Assembly: GCF_021531695.1 (NCBI RefSeq)
Contig: NZ_JADYUI010000002.1
Span: forward strand, 156,155 to 220,154
Origin: Roseburia hominis
GTDB taxonomy: Bacteria; Bacillota; Clostridia; Lachnospirales; Lachnospiraceae
Direction: 5' to 3'
DNA: 64,000 nucleotides
Shown: piece after piece, positions 17,877 to 26,717 of the stretch
How positions within the stretch are numbered: position 1 is the stretch's first letter
Layout: the number at the start of each line of letters is the position of its first letter
The notes under the pieces: generated by a model
Databases searched by the model: none
Told to the model about the DNA's origin: nothing
Seen by the model: only the letters and a program-made list of their open reading frames with translations
Translations under genes and position numbers: made by a program

Positions 17877-18739
17877 TATCCTAAATTTTCCTCAGGATTT
17901 GCAGGACTCTCCAACGTAATTTTCCCAAGCACTCCGGAACGGAACTCATCCATAACGAGTGCCGCAGCTTTGCTATAGTCATATTCGCTGCCTTTTTTCA
18001 TGCACTTTCTGTTTACTGCAATTTCAGCAAGAACCATCTGTGCATCCTTACTCTCATCCACACCGTAACGCTGGTTTAAAATGCCGGAATATTCTGACAA
18101 TATATACTTTATGATTTCCAGCGAAAGTTCATCCATATTTAAAATCTCATCCTTAATGGAACCAATCATTGCAAGGCGCATTCCAACCGTCTGATCCTCA
18201 AATTTAGGCCAGAGAATTCCCGGCGTATCTAAAAGCTCGACATTCTTGTTAAGGCGAATCCACTGTTTTCCCTTTGTAACACCCGGCTTATTTCCGGTCT
18301 TTGCACACGCTTTTCCTGCAAATGTATTGATAAAAGTGGATTTTCCGACATTTGGAATTCCAACAACCATTGCGCGCACCGGACGATTCAAAATTCCACG
18401 CTTTCTGTCTCTTTCGATTTTCTCCTTACAGGCTTCTGCGATTACATTCTGAATCGTCTTCATTCCGTTTTTCCGTCTGGAATCTAATTTTACGGCATAA
18501 TAACCTTTCCCCTTAAAATATTCCATCCAGAGTTCTGTTTTTTTATCATCCGCAAGGTCTGCTTTATTCAAAAGAATCAAGCGTGCCTTGTTTCTTCCCA
18601 ACTCGTCTATATCTGGATTTCTGCTGCTAAAGGGAATTCTTGCATCCACAAGCTCAATTACCAGATCTACCAGCTTGATATCTTCCTGCATCATTCGTTT
18701 TGCTTTGGTCATATGACCCGGATACCATTGAAACTGCAT
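17876..18739 (-). CDS. rbgA: Ribosome biogenesis GTPase RbgA (YlqF)
   Basis: A 287-residue circularly permuted GTPase required for late 50S assembly. The G motifs appear in permuted order: NKADLAD (G4) precedes GIPNVGKSTFINTF (G1) and DTPGILWPKF (G3). The N-terminal WYPGHMTKAKRMM is diagnostic of YlqF. It lies between two signal peptidase genes and near rplS and rnhB, the same neighbourhood as in B. subtilis. Start ATG 18739 is 12 bp after the upstream lepB stop. Confidence 0.95.
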   Translation of the reverse strand: MQFQWYPGHMTKAKRMMQEDIKLVDLVIELVDARIPFSSRNPDIDELGRNKARLILLNKADLADDKKTELWMEYFKGKGYYAVKLDSRRKNGMKTIQNVIAEACKEKIERDRKRGILNRPVRAMVVGIPNVGKSTFINTFAGKACAKTGNKPGVTKGKQWIRLNKNVELLDTPGILWPKFEDQTVGMRLAMIGSIKDEILNMDELSLEIIKYILSEYSGILNQRYGVDESKDAQMVLAEIAVNRKCMKKGSEYDYSKAAALVMDEFRSGVLGKITLESPANPEENLG

Positions 18740-18751
18740 CTTCTTTTTCTC

Positions 18752-19339
18752 CTATCTGATAAAACCAAATCTATCTCCAGTTGTCAGCACAAACCATGCT
18801 TTTCCAACCAAATATTCTCTTTTAATATTTCCGATATTCGCATACCGGCTATCCTCACTGTTGTTACGGTTATCACCCAGTACAAAGTACTCATCTTCCT
18901 CTAACGTAATGGCATCTGCCGCAAGTCCTGCATCTTCTATCGCCGAAACATCTATTTTTTCTTCTGCTTCTGCCCCATTGATGTAAACCTTGCCGTCTTT
19001 AATCTGTATGGTATCTCCCGGAACTCCGACGACTCTTTTTACATAATAATGTGATTTTTCATTCCCATTCGGCAAAAATACCACAACATCATTTGCCTTC
19101 GGACCAACGACTTTATAAATGAAACGATTAACCAGAATCTGATCCCCATTGTCTAAAGTCTCTGCCATGGACTGTCCTACCACGCTTGTACGCATCCCGA
19201 AAAAAAAGACAAACACAAAAGCAATCGCAAGAACAATTGCAATCTCTACAATCCATGCAACAATTTCCTTTACCAGAGGAATATTGACATTCTTCTTTCT
19301 TCGATTAAAATCAAGTCCATTATTTCTGTATTTTCTCAT
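18752..19339 (-). CDS. lepB: Signal peptidase I (second copy)
   Basis: A 195-residue type I signal peptidase. A basic N-terminus is followed by one membrane segment (about residues 27-49), the catalytic serine motif VVGQSMAETLDNGD (near 56), lysine motif YYVKRVVGVPGD (near 100) and the C-terminal GDNRNNSEDSRYANIG. It is transcribed after rplS and before rbgA. Two signal peptidase paralogues bracketing rbgA probably arose by local duplication; the differing serine motifs suggest different substrate sets. Confidence 0.94.
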   Translation of the reverse strand: MRKYRNNGLDFNRRKKNVNIPLVKEIVAWIVEIAIVLAIAFVFVFFFGMRTSVVGQSMAETLDNGDQILVNRFIYKVVGPKANDVVVFLPNGNEKSHYYVKRVVGVPGDTIQIKDGKVYINGAEAEEKIDVSAIEDAGLAADAITLEEDEYFVLGDNRNNSEDSRYANIGNIKREYLVGKAWFVLTTGDRFGFIR

Positions 19340-19362
19340 GGTATTCGTTCCTCATATACGAC

Positions 19363-19398
19363 AAGAGGAACAATTTACACTTTGAAATTGTTCCTCTT
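19363..19398 (-). terminator. Strong hairpin after rplS
   Basis: A perfect 14-bp inverted repeat, AAGAGGAACAATTT at 19363-19376 with AAATTGTTCCTCTT at 19385-19398, loop 8 nt. It starts 11 bp after the rplS stop. There is no uridine run on the minus strand (GTCGTATATG follows), so it may act as an mRNA stabiliser or processing site and reduce rather than stop transcription into lepB. Confidence 0.55.
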
Positions 19399-19408
19399 AC
19401 TTACCTTA

Positions 19409-19762
19409 TTATTTTACTAATTCTTTAACCTTTGCCTTCTTACCGATGCGTCCTCTTAAGTAGTTCAATTTAGCACGTCTTACTTTACCTAATCTTACTA
19501 CTTCGATTTTCTCTACATGCGGAGAATGTAATGGCCATGTCTTCTCTACACCGACACCGTTAGAGAATTTTCTGACTGTAAAAGTCTCACGGTTGCTTCC
19601 ACCCTGTCTCTTTAAAACAGTTCCTTCGAAAACCTGAATTCTTTCACGGTTTCCTTCCTTGATCTTTGCATATACCTTAACTGTATCTCCAACATGGAAT
19701 TCCGGTACTTCTGCTTTTAACTGTTCTGCTTCAATGTTCTTAATAATTTCACTTGCGTTCAT
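19409..19762 (-). CDS. rplS: 50S ribosomal protein L19
   Basis: A 117-residue ribosomal protein L19 that sits at the 30S-50S interface. Recognisable features are [39 protein letters not shown] and the C-terminal [20 protein letters not shown]. The start ATG 19762 follows AGGAGG. It has its own promoter about 80 bp upstream and a strong hairpin just after its stop, and is the first gene of the run towards pgeF. The leader of roughly 70 nt may hold an L19-type autoregulatory structure, but I could not fold a match with confidence. Confidence 0.97.
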   Translation of the reverse strand: MNASEIIKNIEAEQLKAEVPEFHVGDTVKVYAKIKEGNRERIQVFEGTVLKRQGGSNRETFTVRKFSNGVGVEKTWPLHSPHVEKIEVVRLGKVRRAKLNYLRGRIGKKAKVKELVK

Positions 19763-19841
19763 CTTGTGACCTCCTAATGATTTTGATGTTCTTAATACCT
19801 TTCGTAACAGAGGACCATCGCGTTTATTTCACAACCAGTAA

Positions 19842-19870
19842 AGTTTACCATAAAGTCACAATGGTTGCAA
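19842..19870 (-). promoter_or_regulatory. Predicted sigma-A promoter of rplS
   Basis: On the minus strand TTGCAA (19865-19870) and TAAACT (19842-19847) are separated by exactly 17 bp. It lies 80 bp upstream of the rplS start codon, in the 115-bp gap behind the chemoreceptor gene. Confidence 0.7.
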
Positions 19871-19877
19871 GTATTTT

Positions 19878-21617
19878 TTATAAATTAATGAACTGATCTG
19901 CCTTTTCTTCCAAATCGCCTGCAACCTGTCTGTTGTCGTTCATTGCCTCTGCAATTTCACCGATATCACGAACCAGCTCCGAAGTGCTGACAGCCACATT
20001 GGTCGTTCCTTTTGCACTCTCATCCACAGATACATTGATACCATTGATGGAATCCGTAATACTATCCATAAGCTGTTTTAATTGTCCGGACATATCGTTA
20101 AAATGATTTACGATTTCATTGACATGAACCGCATCTTCATTGTACTGCTGCCCGACATTTACAAATTCTTCATAATCCGGAAGAATGCTTTCATTAATGT
20201 ATTTTACAATGGAATCTGCACCATCAATCAAATCTTTTACTGCTTCAATTACCATATTGTTAATTGTCTGAATGTTATTTGCTGCCTCTCTGCTGGAATT
20301 TGCAAGCTGGCTGATTTCATCTGCAACTACCGCAAAACCTTTTCCTGCTTCTCCGGCTCTTGCTGCCTCAATGGACGCATTTAAGGACAACAGATTCGTC
20401 TGACTGGAAATACTTAAAATTTCATCGGTCAGATCATTGACACGGTCAACGCTCTTACTGCTCTGGATTGCCTGTTTTAACTTCACAATAATACCATTTA
20501 CCACATCACTGGTATTCTGCTTATTCTCTATTGCACTCTTTTCCAGATTCTCGGCACGCTCTTTCATTCCTGTCGCATAACCGCACAAATCTCCGGATGC
20601 ATCGGAAAGTTCCATGATATTCTCATCTACTACTCCGACATTGTCTTTAATATCATTCACAGAAGATGAGATGACATCCATTGTTGCAGACAATTCTTCC
20701 ATAACAGAAGAAATATTGGTAGAATTGTCATTTGCCGTTGAAACCTTATCTGATACAAGATTTACAATTGAACCAAGTTGTCCGGAACTTGTATTGATCT
20801 GTCCCATAATCTTATGCAGCGTTTCAATAAAAACATTGATTCCGGCTGCCAGATTACCGATTTCATCGGTACAGAAGCACTGCACACGTTTTGTCAGATC
20901 TCCTTTTCCCTCTTCAATCGTTGTAATAATTTCACGAAGCTGTTTGTTGATATTAATTAAGCGTTTGCACACCCATGTCCAGGATACCCAGAATACATAA
21001 ATTAAAATAATATTACTTACAACAATCAAAATATAGATTGTACGTGTGACACGTTTATAAACAGCCTCCTGTTCTGCTACTGCATCTGCCATTTCTGCTT
21101 TATTGGCAGCAACCATCTCATCAAGTTCTGCGGTAAGTGCCACTCCTGCTTCCCTTAAATCCTTATTTGCAAGTTCAGATGCCTCATCATTTTCTCCTTT
21201 GTCACTATGTTCAAGAATTGCATCATAGATGGTGAGATAGTTTGCATAATCTGTCTCAAACTGACTAAATTCATTTTTCTTTTCATCTGTAGATAAAAGC
21301 TTTTTATACTCATCACAAAAACCACTAATATCTGACTTTAAAGTATCTGCCTCATCTGTCAGTTCCTGTTTCTTATCCTTACTGTCTGCCACAATATGTG
21401 CAAATGCCACACGACGCAGAGTCTGATAATGTATCGTGATATCATCCAGTGTTTCAATAGATACCGCATACGTACCGGAAATATTCCTGCTTTCATTCAT
21501 AATCTGATCTTCACTTGTAATAATCGTAATTCCAAGAATCACAACCAAAACCCCCAATGCACAGACCGGAGTCAAAATTTTAAAGCGAATGCTTAAATTT
21601 TTGAAAAATTTTACCAT
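19878..21617 (-). CDS. Methyl-accepting chemotaxis protein
   Basis: A 579-residue chemoreceptor. A first membrane segment (about residues 13-31) is followed by an extracytoplasmic helical-bundle sensor of about 165 residues rich in Asp/Glu, a second membrane segment (about 195-213), a HAMP-like linker with GDLTKRV, and the cytoplasmic signalling domain. The hairpin tip is [20 protein letters not shown] followed by VADEI, the most conserved part of the family. The ligand is unknown. It is monocistronic, with its own promoter at 21683-21711. Chemotaxis kinase genes are not in the window. Confidence 0.93.
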   Translation of the reverse strand: MVKFFKNLSIRFKILTPVCALGVLVVILGITIITSEDQIMNESRNISGTYAVSIETLDDITIHYQTLRRVAFAHIVADSKDKKQELTDEADTLKSDISGFCDEYKKLLSTDEKKNEFSQFETDYANYLTIYDAILEHSDKGENDEASELANKDLREAGVALTAELDEMVAANKAEMADAVAEQEAVYKRVTRTIYILIVVSNIILIYVFWVSWTWVCKRLININKQLREIITTIEEGKGDLTKRVQCFCTDEIGNLAAGINVFIETLHKIMGQINTSSGQLGSIVNLVSDKVSTANDNSTNISSVMEELSATMDVISSSVNDIKDNVGVVDENIMELSDASGDLCGYATGMKERAENLEKSAIENKQNTSDVVNGIIVKLKQAIQSSKSVDRVNDLTDEILSISSQTNLLSLNASIEAARAGEAGKGFAVVADEISQLANSSREAANNIQTINNMVIEAVKDLIDGADSIVKYINESILPDYEEFVNVGQQYNEDAVHVNEIVNHFNDMSGQLKQLMDSITDSINGINVSVDESAKGTTNVAVSTSELVRDIGEIAEAMNDNRQVAGDLEEKADQFINL

Positions 21618-21682
21618 AACTGCCCCCTTCTTTCTTCTGTGAATATTTTGTTCTCAAAAAATGGTAAATCATTTATGGTATT

Positions 21683-21711
21683 ATTATACATAATTTTCAA
21701 CTTTTTGTCCA
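21683..21711 (-). promoter_or_regulatory. Predicted sigma-A promoter of the chemoreceptor gene
   Basis: Minus strand TGGACA (21706-21711), 17-bp spacer, TATAAT (21683-21688), about 60 bp upstream of the start codon. It has a consensus -10 and lacks the GCCGATAA-type -10 expected for a sigma-D flagellar promoter. Confidence 0.7.
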
Positions 21712-21729
21712 GTCTTTTGTGAATTTTGT

Positions 21730-22374
21730 CTATATTATTACTACTTCTGCCATCGCGTCCAAATAAGGCTTTTTTTCTGTACAAATCGTAAGACAGTATC
21801 CATCCAGTAAGATTTCCTTAAAATAAATCTGTTCTTTTGCATTCTTTGCATTTCTTTCACAGATTTCCCCATCCGGTGTCATATAAAATTCGCTCTTCGT
21901 TTTAAAGATACCGCTCCCCTTTTGCTTTGCATAGCTTTCTTTCCATGTCCACATTCTGGTAAAAGCCAAAGCCATATCCTCCTGCATCTGTATCCATTTA
22001 GCTTCTTCCTCTGAAAAAAAACGTTTTGCAATCCCGCTTTTATCCCTCACAATTTTTTGAATATCCACCCCTACCGGAGCATTATCATAGGCACAGACAA
22101 CATAGTTCCCTGAATGGGAAAGATTAATATCTCCTGTTTCCAACAAACGCTTGCCATCTGCATTTTCGGTAAAAACTGCCTCTTTTTCTGTCATGCCATG
22201 CTGCTTTAATACAAAATCCAAAAGCAGTCCCGACAAAGTACACTCTTCTTTTTTCTCCTGCTTTTTGCAAGCCTTTATTTTCTGAATCCGATACTCGGAA
22301 AATGCCTTTTCTATCTCTGTTTTTTCTAAAATATTCCGATGTTTTCTAATATCCAGCCGATACAGTTCTGCCAT
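21730..22374 (-). CDS. 4'-phosphopantetheinyl transferase (Sfp type)
   Basis: A 214-residue transferase that moves phosphopantetheine from coenzyme A to a conserved serine of carrier proteins. The magnesium-binding motif is APVGVDIQKI and the second family motif WTWKESYAKQKGSGI; INLSHSGNYVVCAY precedes them. The size and the two motifs fit the Sfp/AcpT class rather than the small AcpS. It lies 16 bp after trmD and is the last gene of the string starting at ylxM. Its carrier protein is not evident; the AcpP at 33.3 kb is one candidate. Confidence 0.88.
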   Translation of the reverse strand: MAELYRLDIRKHRNILEKTEIEKAFSEYRIQKIKACKKQEKKEECTLSGLLLDFVLKQHGMTEKEAVFTENADGKRLLETGDINLSHSGNYVVCAYDNAPVGVDIQKIVRDKSGIAKRFFSEEEAKWIQMQEDMALAFTRMWTWKESYAKQKGSGIFKTKSEFYMTPDGEICERNAKNAKEQIYFKEILLDGYCLTICTEKKPYLDAMAEVVII

Positions 22375-22390
22375 AAACTCTGCCTCTTTT

Positions 22391-23116
22391 TTAAGCTAAT
22401 TCTTCAATTCTTGCACGTTCTTTTTCTGTCAGCTCTGCCTTCTTTAATAAATCCGGCCGACGCTCTTTCGTTCGCAAAATTGCCTGCTCTCTCCGCCACT
22501 CATCCACCTTCTTATGATCCCCTGACAAAAGAATCGGTGGAACTTTTTTCCCGTTCCACTCTTCCGGTCTTGAATATTGTGGATACTCTAACAGATTCCC
22601 CTCAAAGGATTCCGTCGAACCGGAATCTTCATTGGTAAGAACTCCCGGCACCATCCTTGAAATTGCATCTACCATGACCATTGCCGGAAGTTCTCCACCG
22701 GTCAGAACATAATCACCAATGGACACATAGTCTGTCACAATTTCTTCTAAGACACGCTCATCAATTCCTTCGTAATGACCACACAAAAGAATCAAATCTT
22801 TTTCTTTTGCATAATTTTTCGCCATCGTCTGTGTAAAAGTCGGTCCCTGTGGAGTCAGATAGACTGTCCTTGGAGTATAACCAATTTCCTCAACGATACT
22901 TTCCCATGCATCATAGACAGGCTGTGCCTGCATCACCATACCGGCTCCTCCACCATATGGATAATCGTCTACCTTTTTATGTCTGTCTACGGTATAATCC
23001 CTGATATTGACCGCATGAATGGATAGTAAGCCTTTGTTTACCGCACGACCAATAATACTGGTATTTAATCCCTGCTCCACCATCTCCGGAAAGAGCGTTA
23101 ATATATGAAATCTCAT
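22391..23116 (-). CDS. trmD: tRNA (guanine37-N1)-methyltransferase
   Basis: A 241-residue SPOUT methyltransferase that methylates G37 of tRNAs reading CNN codons, preventing frameshifts. The knotted SAM site is visible as VYLTPQGPTFTQ, LCGHYEGIDERV and ISIGDYVLTGGELPAMVM. The start at 23116 (MRFHILTLFPEMVEQG) follows AGGAAG by 8 nt; the longer open frame begins before the rimM stop and is rejected. It is 14 bp downstream of rimM, the standard order in Firmicutes. Confidence 0.97.
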   Translation of the reverse strand: MRFHILTLFPEMVEQGLNTSIIGRAVNKGLLSIHAVNIRDYTVDRHKKVDDYPYGGGAGMVMQAQPVYDAWESIVEEIGYTPRTVYLTPQGPTFTQTMAKNYAKEKDLILLCGHYEGIDERVLEEIVTDYVSIGDYVLTGGELPAMVMVDAISRMVPGVLTNEDSGSTESFEGNLLEYPQYSRPEEWNGKKVPPILLSGDHKKVDEWRREQAILRTKERRPDLLKKAELTEKERARIEELA

Positions 23117-23130
23117 AGATTTTTCTTCCT

Positions 23131-23652
23131 TCATTTCTTATTGATGTCCAAAAGCCCGTCCAACAAATGTAATGTCATGATGCCTGCTTCTAAATCCACG
23201 TTCAATACACAGTCCCGAATCGCCGGAATCAATACTTCCTGACCATCTTCCTGCTGTACTACGTAAACATCATTGGCACCGGTCTGTAATACATCCGTAA
23301 TCTTACCAAGCTCTGTTCCATCTTCTGACACTGCCTTAAGTCCAATTAAATCTGCAATAAAATACTCATTCTTTTTTAGCTTTACTGCATTTTCTCTCGT
23401 GACATAAAGGCTCTTTCCCTTATATTTTTCAATATCATTTATGTTATCAATCCCCTTGAATTTCAAAATAACCAGATTTTTGAAAAACTTTACCTGCGTA
23501 ATTTCAAGGTCTAATTGTTCTTTTCCTGTATCTAAAATCACTTTTTTCAATTTTTTAAAGCGGTTTGCATCATCCGTGGTCGGAAATACCTTTACCTCAC
23601 CTCTGACACCATGTGTCGTTGTAATCACACCTACCTGCAATAAATCTTCCAA
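23131..23652 (-). CDS. rimM: 16S rRNA processing protein RimM
   Basis: A 173-residue 30S assembly factor. The N-terminal RimM domain begins [20 protein letters not shown] and the PRC-barrel domain includes [14 protein letters not shown] and GANDVYVVQ, ending [17 protein letters not shown]. It binds S19 and helps mature the 30S head. Transcription may start at its own promoter (23676-23704), because an intrinsic terminator separates it from khpA upstream. Confidence 0.95.
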   Translation of the reverse strand: MEDLLQVGVITTTHGVRGEVKVFPTTDDANRFKKLKKVILDTGKEQLDLEITQVKFFKNLVILKFKGIDNINDIEKYKGKSLYVTRENAVKLKKNEYFIADLIGLKAVSEDGTELGKITDVLQTGANDVYVVQQEDGQEVLIPAIRDCVLNVDLEAGIMTLHLLDGLLDINKK

Positions 23653-23675
23653 TTCTTTTCCTCCATAAATCGCTT

Positions 23676-23704
23676 CTTATACATGAAAATTTCCCATACA
23701 ACAA
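23676..23704 (-). promoter_or_regulatory. Predicted promoter between khpA and rimM
   Basis: Minus strand TTGTTG (23699-23704), 17 bp, TATAAG (23676-23681). The -35 box begins in the uridine tract of the preceding terminator, so the two elements overlap. It would give a leader of about 20 nt before rimM. Confidence 0.5.
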
Positions 23705-23707
23705 AAA

Positions 23708-23754
23708 AGGACTCTGTAAAATATCGCATAATTTACGGCTATTTTACAGGTCCT
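23708..23754 (-). terminator. Intrinsic terminator after khpA
   Basis: On the minus strand AGGACCTGTAAAATA and its complement TATTTTACAGAGTCCT form a stem of about 15 bp with one mismatch or bulge, followed by TTTTTTGTTG. It begins 6 bp after the khpA stop and so separates rpsP-khpA from rimM-trmD, at least partly. Confidence 0.8.
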
Positions 23755-23759
23755 CTCTT

Positions 23760-23990
23760 TTATTGCATAATTTCTACAATAACTTTTTTGTTTTCTTTTG
23801 AGGCTGCTGCTTTCACTACGGAACGAATTGCTTTTGCGATACGTCCCTGTTTGCCAATTACTTTTCCCATGTCTGCCTGCGCTACATGCAGGGTAACGAC
23901 AAGGTCCCTGTCACTTTCGTTTTCCGTAACAACTACTTCATCCGGATAATCCACCAGTGATTTTGCAATTACTTCAACTAATTCTTTCAT
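23760..23990 (-). CDS. khpA: KH-domain RNA-binding protein KhpA
   Basis: A 76-residue single KH-domain protein. The GxxG loop is in VIGKQGRIAKAIRSVV and the N-terminus reads MKELVEVIAKSLVDYPD, as in KhpA of other Firmicutes. KhpA pairs with KhpB (Jag) to bind RNAs and influence cell division and elongation. It lies 12 bp after rpsP, its usual place. Confidence 0.95.
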   Translation of the reverse strand: MKELVEVIAKSLVDYPDEVVVTENESDRDLVVTLHVAQADMGKVIGKQGRIAKAIRSVVKAAASKENKKVIVEIMQ

Positions 23991-24002
23991 TACATCACCT
24001 CA

Positions 24003-24245
24003 TTATTTTACAATACCGGTAGCTTTAAAAATTCTATTTACGGTAGCTGTTGGCTGTGCACCGTTTGCTAACCATTTCTTGGCTAACTCTTCGTTTACAT
24101 GATATTCACTAGGATCCTTTGTTGGGTCATAAGTTCCGATTTCTTCGATGAATCTACCATCTCTTGGAGAATTTGCATCAGCTACAACGATTCTATAAAA
24201 AGGAGCTTTCTTCTGTCCTAATCTTCTTAATCTGATCTTTACCAT
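24003..24245 (-). CDS. rpsP: 30S ribosomal protein S16
   Basis: An 80-residue ribosomal protein S16: [20 protein letters not shown] followed by [21 protein letters not shown]. The real start is ATG 24245, 8 nt behind GGAGG; the frame can be extended by three codons to a GTG inside that site, which is rejected. It follows ffh after a 67-bp gap holding a GAAA-loop hairpin. Confidence 0.97.
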   Translation of the reverse strand: MVKIRLRRLGQKKAPFYRIVVADANSPRDGRFIEEIGTYDPTKDPSEYHVNEELAKKWLANGAQPTATVNRIFKATGIVK

Positions 24246-24287
24246 TCCTTTCACCTCCTCATAACGTATTCGTATTTATATCAAAAT

Positions 24288-24303
24288 CAACAGTTTCCTG
24301 TTG
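24288..24303 (-). other. Small GAAA-tetraloop hairpin between ffh and rpsP
   Basis: On the minus strand CAACAG-GAAA-CTGTTG forms a 6-bp stem with a GNRA loop, followed by ATTTTGAT. It may be a weak terminator or a stabilising element between the two cistrons. Confidence 0.4.
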
Positions 24304-24312
24304 GATTCTGCT

Positions 24313-25677
24313 TTAGGAAAATGGAAGCTTCATTTTTGAAAGAGCACCAAAGCCGCCCTTCTTCTTCCCGCCGAACATTCCTGGCATCTGTTTCATCATC
24401 TTTCTGGTCTGCTCAAACTGTTTTACCAGTCTGTTGACCTCACTGATATCTACCCCGGCACCTGCTGCAATTCTGCGCTTTCTGCTCGGATTTAAAATCG
24501 AAGGATTACTCCGCTCCTTCGGTGTCATGGAATAAATAATTCCCTCAATGCGCGCCATCTGCTTTTCATCAATGGCTCCTTCAATCTGTGACAACTGCGC
24601 ACTGCCAATACCAGGCATCATACTAAGGATACTGGAAATTCCACCCATCTTCTTCATCTGATTCATGGACTCTAAGTAGTCATCAAAGCCAAACTCTGCC
24701 TTTTTTAATTTGCGCTCCATATCCTTTGCTTTATCGGCATCAAACTCTGCCTCTGCTTTTTCAATCAACGTTAAGACATCGCCCATGCCAAGGATTCTGG
24801 ATGCCATTCGATCCGGATAAAACTGTTCCAAATCGGACAATTTTTCACCCATACCGACATATAGAATCGGCTTGCCGGTCACCGCACGGATGGATAATGC
24901 AGCACCACCTCTGGTATCACCGTCAAGCTTCGTTAAAACCACACCATCAATGCCAACCTTTTCATCAAACATACTTGCGACATTAACTGCATCCTGACCG
25001 GTCATCGCATCGACCACCAGTATCGTCTGTGTAACATCAACATTACTTTTTATGTCAACCAACTCTGCCATCATTTCTTCATCCACATGCAAACGACCTG
25101 CGGTATCTAAAATAACAACGTTACAGCCGTTCTTTTCTGCATGTTCTATTGCAGCTTTGGCAATATCGACCGGTTTATTCTTATCGCCCATGGAAAATAC
25201 TTCCACGCCCTGCTTCTCTCCATTGATTTGCAGCTGTTCGATGGCTGCCGGACGATAAACATCACAGGCAACTAAAAGTGGCTTTTTCCCTTTTTGCTTT
25301 AACTTTCCTGCGATTTTTGCCGTCGTAGTCGTTTTACCGGCACCTTGCAAACCAGCCATCATGATAATACTTATTGCACTTCCCGGCTTTAAGGAAAGCT
25401 CCGTTGTCTCGGACCCCATAAGTTTTATCATCTCTTCGTTTACGATTTTGATTACCATCTGTCCGGGATTTAATCCATTCATGACATCGGAACCAATTGC
25501 ACGCTCCTGTACAGATTTCGTAAACTGTTTTACAACCTTAAAGTTTACATCCGCCTCAAGCAATGCCATCTTGACCTCTTTTAAGGCAGCTTTTACATCA
25601 TCTTCGGTAAGACGTCCTTTACTTCTTAAATTTTTAAATACATTCTGTAACTTCTCAGACAAGCTGTCAAACGCCAT
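24313..25677 (-). CDS. ffh: Signal recognition particle protein Ffh
   Basis: A 454-residue SRP54 GTPase. The N-domain (MAFDSLSEKLQNVFKNLRSK) is followed by the G-domain with GLQGAGKTTTTAKIAGKL, DTAGRLHVDEEMM and TKLDGDTRGGAALS, and by the methionine-rich M domain ending with KMMKQMPGMFGGKKK, which binds 4.5S RNA and signal peptides. It targets nascent membrane proteins to FtsY (encoded at 27.9 kb). It is immediately preceded by ylxM, a 1-bp gap, as in most Firmicutes. Confidence 0.97.
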   Translation of the reverse strand: MAFDSLSEKLQNVFKNLRSKGRLTEDDVKAALKEVKMALLEADVNFKVVKQFTKSVQERAIGSDVMNGLNPGQMVIKIVNEEMIKLMGSETTELSLKPGSAISIIMMAGLQGAGKTTTTAKIAGKLKQKGKKPLLVACDVYRPAAIEQLQINGEKQGVEVFSMGDKNKPVDIAKAAIEHAEKNGCNVVILDTAGRLHVDEEMMAELVDIKSNVDVTQTILVVDAMTGQDAVNVASMFDEKVGIDGVVLTKLDGDTRGGAALSIRAVTGKPILYVGMGEKLSDLEQFYPDRMASRILGMGDVLTLIEKAEAEFDADKAKDMERKLKKAEFGFDDYLESMNQMKKMGGISSILSMMPGIGSAQLSQIEGAIDEKQMARIEGIIYSMTPKERSNPSILNPSRKRRIAAGAGVDISEVNRLVKQFEQTRKMMKQMPGMFGGKKKGGFGALSKMKLPFS

Positions 25678-25678
25678 A

Positions 25679-26023
25679 CTATAGCTCCTCTAATATCTCG
25701 TTGGATATCTCTTCTATCTCGGTTAATATGGATTCATCTTTCTTTTTGTGAAACTCACCTGCAAGACAATGAATCCTCGATACTTTTTTCTTTGCATTGA
25801 GAAATTTTGCGACAAGATGAAGCTTCTCTTCATAGCTTTCCAATATCTTATTGCAACGCTTTATCATATCATGAACACCTTGTCTGCTGATTCCTTCTTC
25901 CTTCGCAATCTCGCCTAAAGACAAATCCTGAAATACAAAGGCCTCATAAATTCTGCTTTGATGTTCATTCAAAAGCTCTCCATAAAAATCATACAGATAA
26001 GCCTGCTCTACTTTTTCTTCCAT
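25679..26023 (-). CDS. ylxM: YlxM, SRP-associated HTH protein
   Basis: A 114-residue helix-turn-helix protein of the YlxM/p13 family, encoded directly before ffh. The HTH part reads [20 protein letters not shown] followed by [10 protein letters not shown]. YlxM modulates SRP function in streptococci. The start ATG 26023 ([15 protein letters not shown]) sits 6 nt after AAGGAG; the upstream 47 codons of open frame run through the promoter and the previous terminator and are rejected. A short hairpin (GACAGAA/TTCTGTC, 26044-26064) lies in the leader. Confidence 0.92.
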   Translation of the reverse strand: MEEKVEQAYLYDFYGELLNEHQSRIYEAFVFQDLSLGEIAKEEGISRQGVHDMIKRCNKILESYEEKLHLVAKFLNAKKKVSRIHCLAGEFHKKKDESILTEIEEISNEILEEL

Positions 26024-26078
26024 CAAAAACTCCTTATCTGTGATGACAGAATAACTCTTCTGTCGTGAAACCTTATGT

Positions 26079-26107
26079 ATCATACAATAAAAAAAGCAGG
26101 GTGTCAA
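26079..26107 (-). promoter_or_regulatory. Near-consensus promoter of the ylxM-ffh operon
   Basis: Minus strand TTGACA (26102-26107), 17-bp spacer, TATGAT (26079-26084). The -35 box is built from the last loop base and 3' arm of the upstream terminator hairpin, and the spacer contains its uridine tract. Confidence 0.85.
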
Positions 26108-26129
26108 GTATTTTTTCTTTACACCCTGC
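26089..26129 (-). terminator. Intrinsic terminator upstream of ylxM
   Basis: On the minus strand GCAGGGTGT (26121-26129) pairs with ACACCCTGC (26096-26104) across a 16-base loop and is followed by TTTTTTTATT. It begins 10 bp after the stop of the coiled-coil membrane protein gene. Confidence 0.9.
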
Positions 26130-26138
26130 CTGAATGGT

Positions 26139-26687
26139 TTAAAAGATCTTTGCAATGAGTACAATGCTTATAGCAAGACTCACGAAGGAAACAGCTGCCG
26201 ATATCGTTTCTTTCTTTCCGGTTCCGACAAAAAAACCTGCGGATGAAAAGAAAAATACATCCACCGATACTACAAGAGGCCACATCAATAAAATAGAAAA
26301 CGTAACTGTATTTATAACGCACGCCGCTGCGGTAACACCGAATCCGCTGGCAAAAAACAAAACAGTCAGTACAATGGCAAGAATCACACTGAGTGCGGAT
26401 TTCTTCGGTCTGTTTGCCCTTTTTTCTACCTTTTCAATCTTTTTTGCCGCCTTTGCTGCAAGACGTGCATTTTTTGCATCCTCTTTTTCTAATTTTGCCT
26501 GTCGTTTTCTTTCTTCTTCGCGGTTACGCATTTCTTCTTCAAACGCTGCTTTCTGCTGCTTTAAGTCTTCCTTTTCCTGCCGTTTTAATTCTTTTTGCTG
26601 CAAACGCTCCTGTTTCTTTTCTTCCCGTGTAAGCTTTTCGTCTTTGGTCTTCTCTTCTTCAAAGATATCTTCACTTCTTCCAAACAT
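26139..26687 (-). CDS. Coiled-coil membrane protein of unknown function
   Basis: A 182-residue protein with no family I recognise. Residues 1-95 are extremely charged and predicted coiled coil, dominated by Glu, Lys, Arg and Gln ([19 protein letters not shown]). Residues 98-182 contain three hydrophobic segments: [22 protein letters not shown], the [18 protein letters not shown] stretch and a final [19 protein letters not shown]. This suggests a cytoplasmic rod on a small membrane anchor. Start ATG 26687 ([13 protein letters not shown]) is preferred over 26705. It lies between ilvA and ylxM and is followed by a strong terminator. Confidence 0.75.
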   Translation of the reverse strand: MFGRSEDIFEEEKTKDEKLTREEKKQERLQQKELKRQEKEDLKQQKAAFEEEMRNREEERKRQAKLEKEDAKNARLAAKAAKKIEKVEKRANRPKKSALSVILAIVLTVLFFASGFGVTAAACVINTVTFSILLMWPLVVSVDVFFFSSAGFFVGTGKKETISAAVSFVSLAISIVLIAKIF

Positions 26688-26717
26688 ACAAAGCCCTTCC
26701 CTCATTTTCCATCCGTT

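Noticed and set aside
14324..21617. A flagellar operon from the FliK-like, FlhB-like and chemoreceptor genes
   Set aside because: The genes are separated by ribosome and RNA genes, belong to different transcripts, and the chemoreceptor promoter is sigma-A type.
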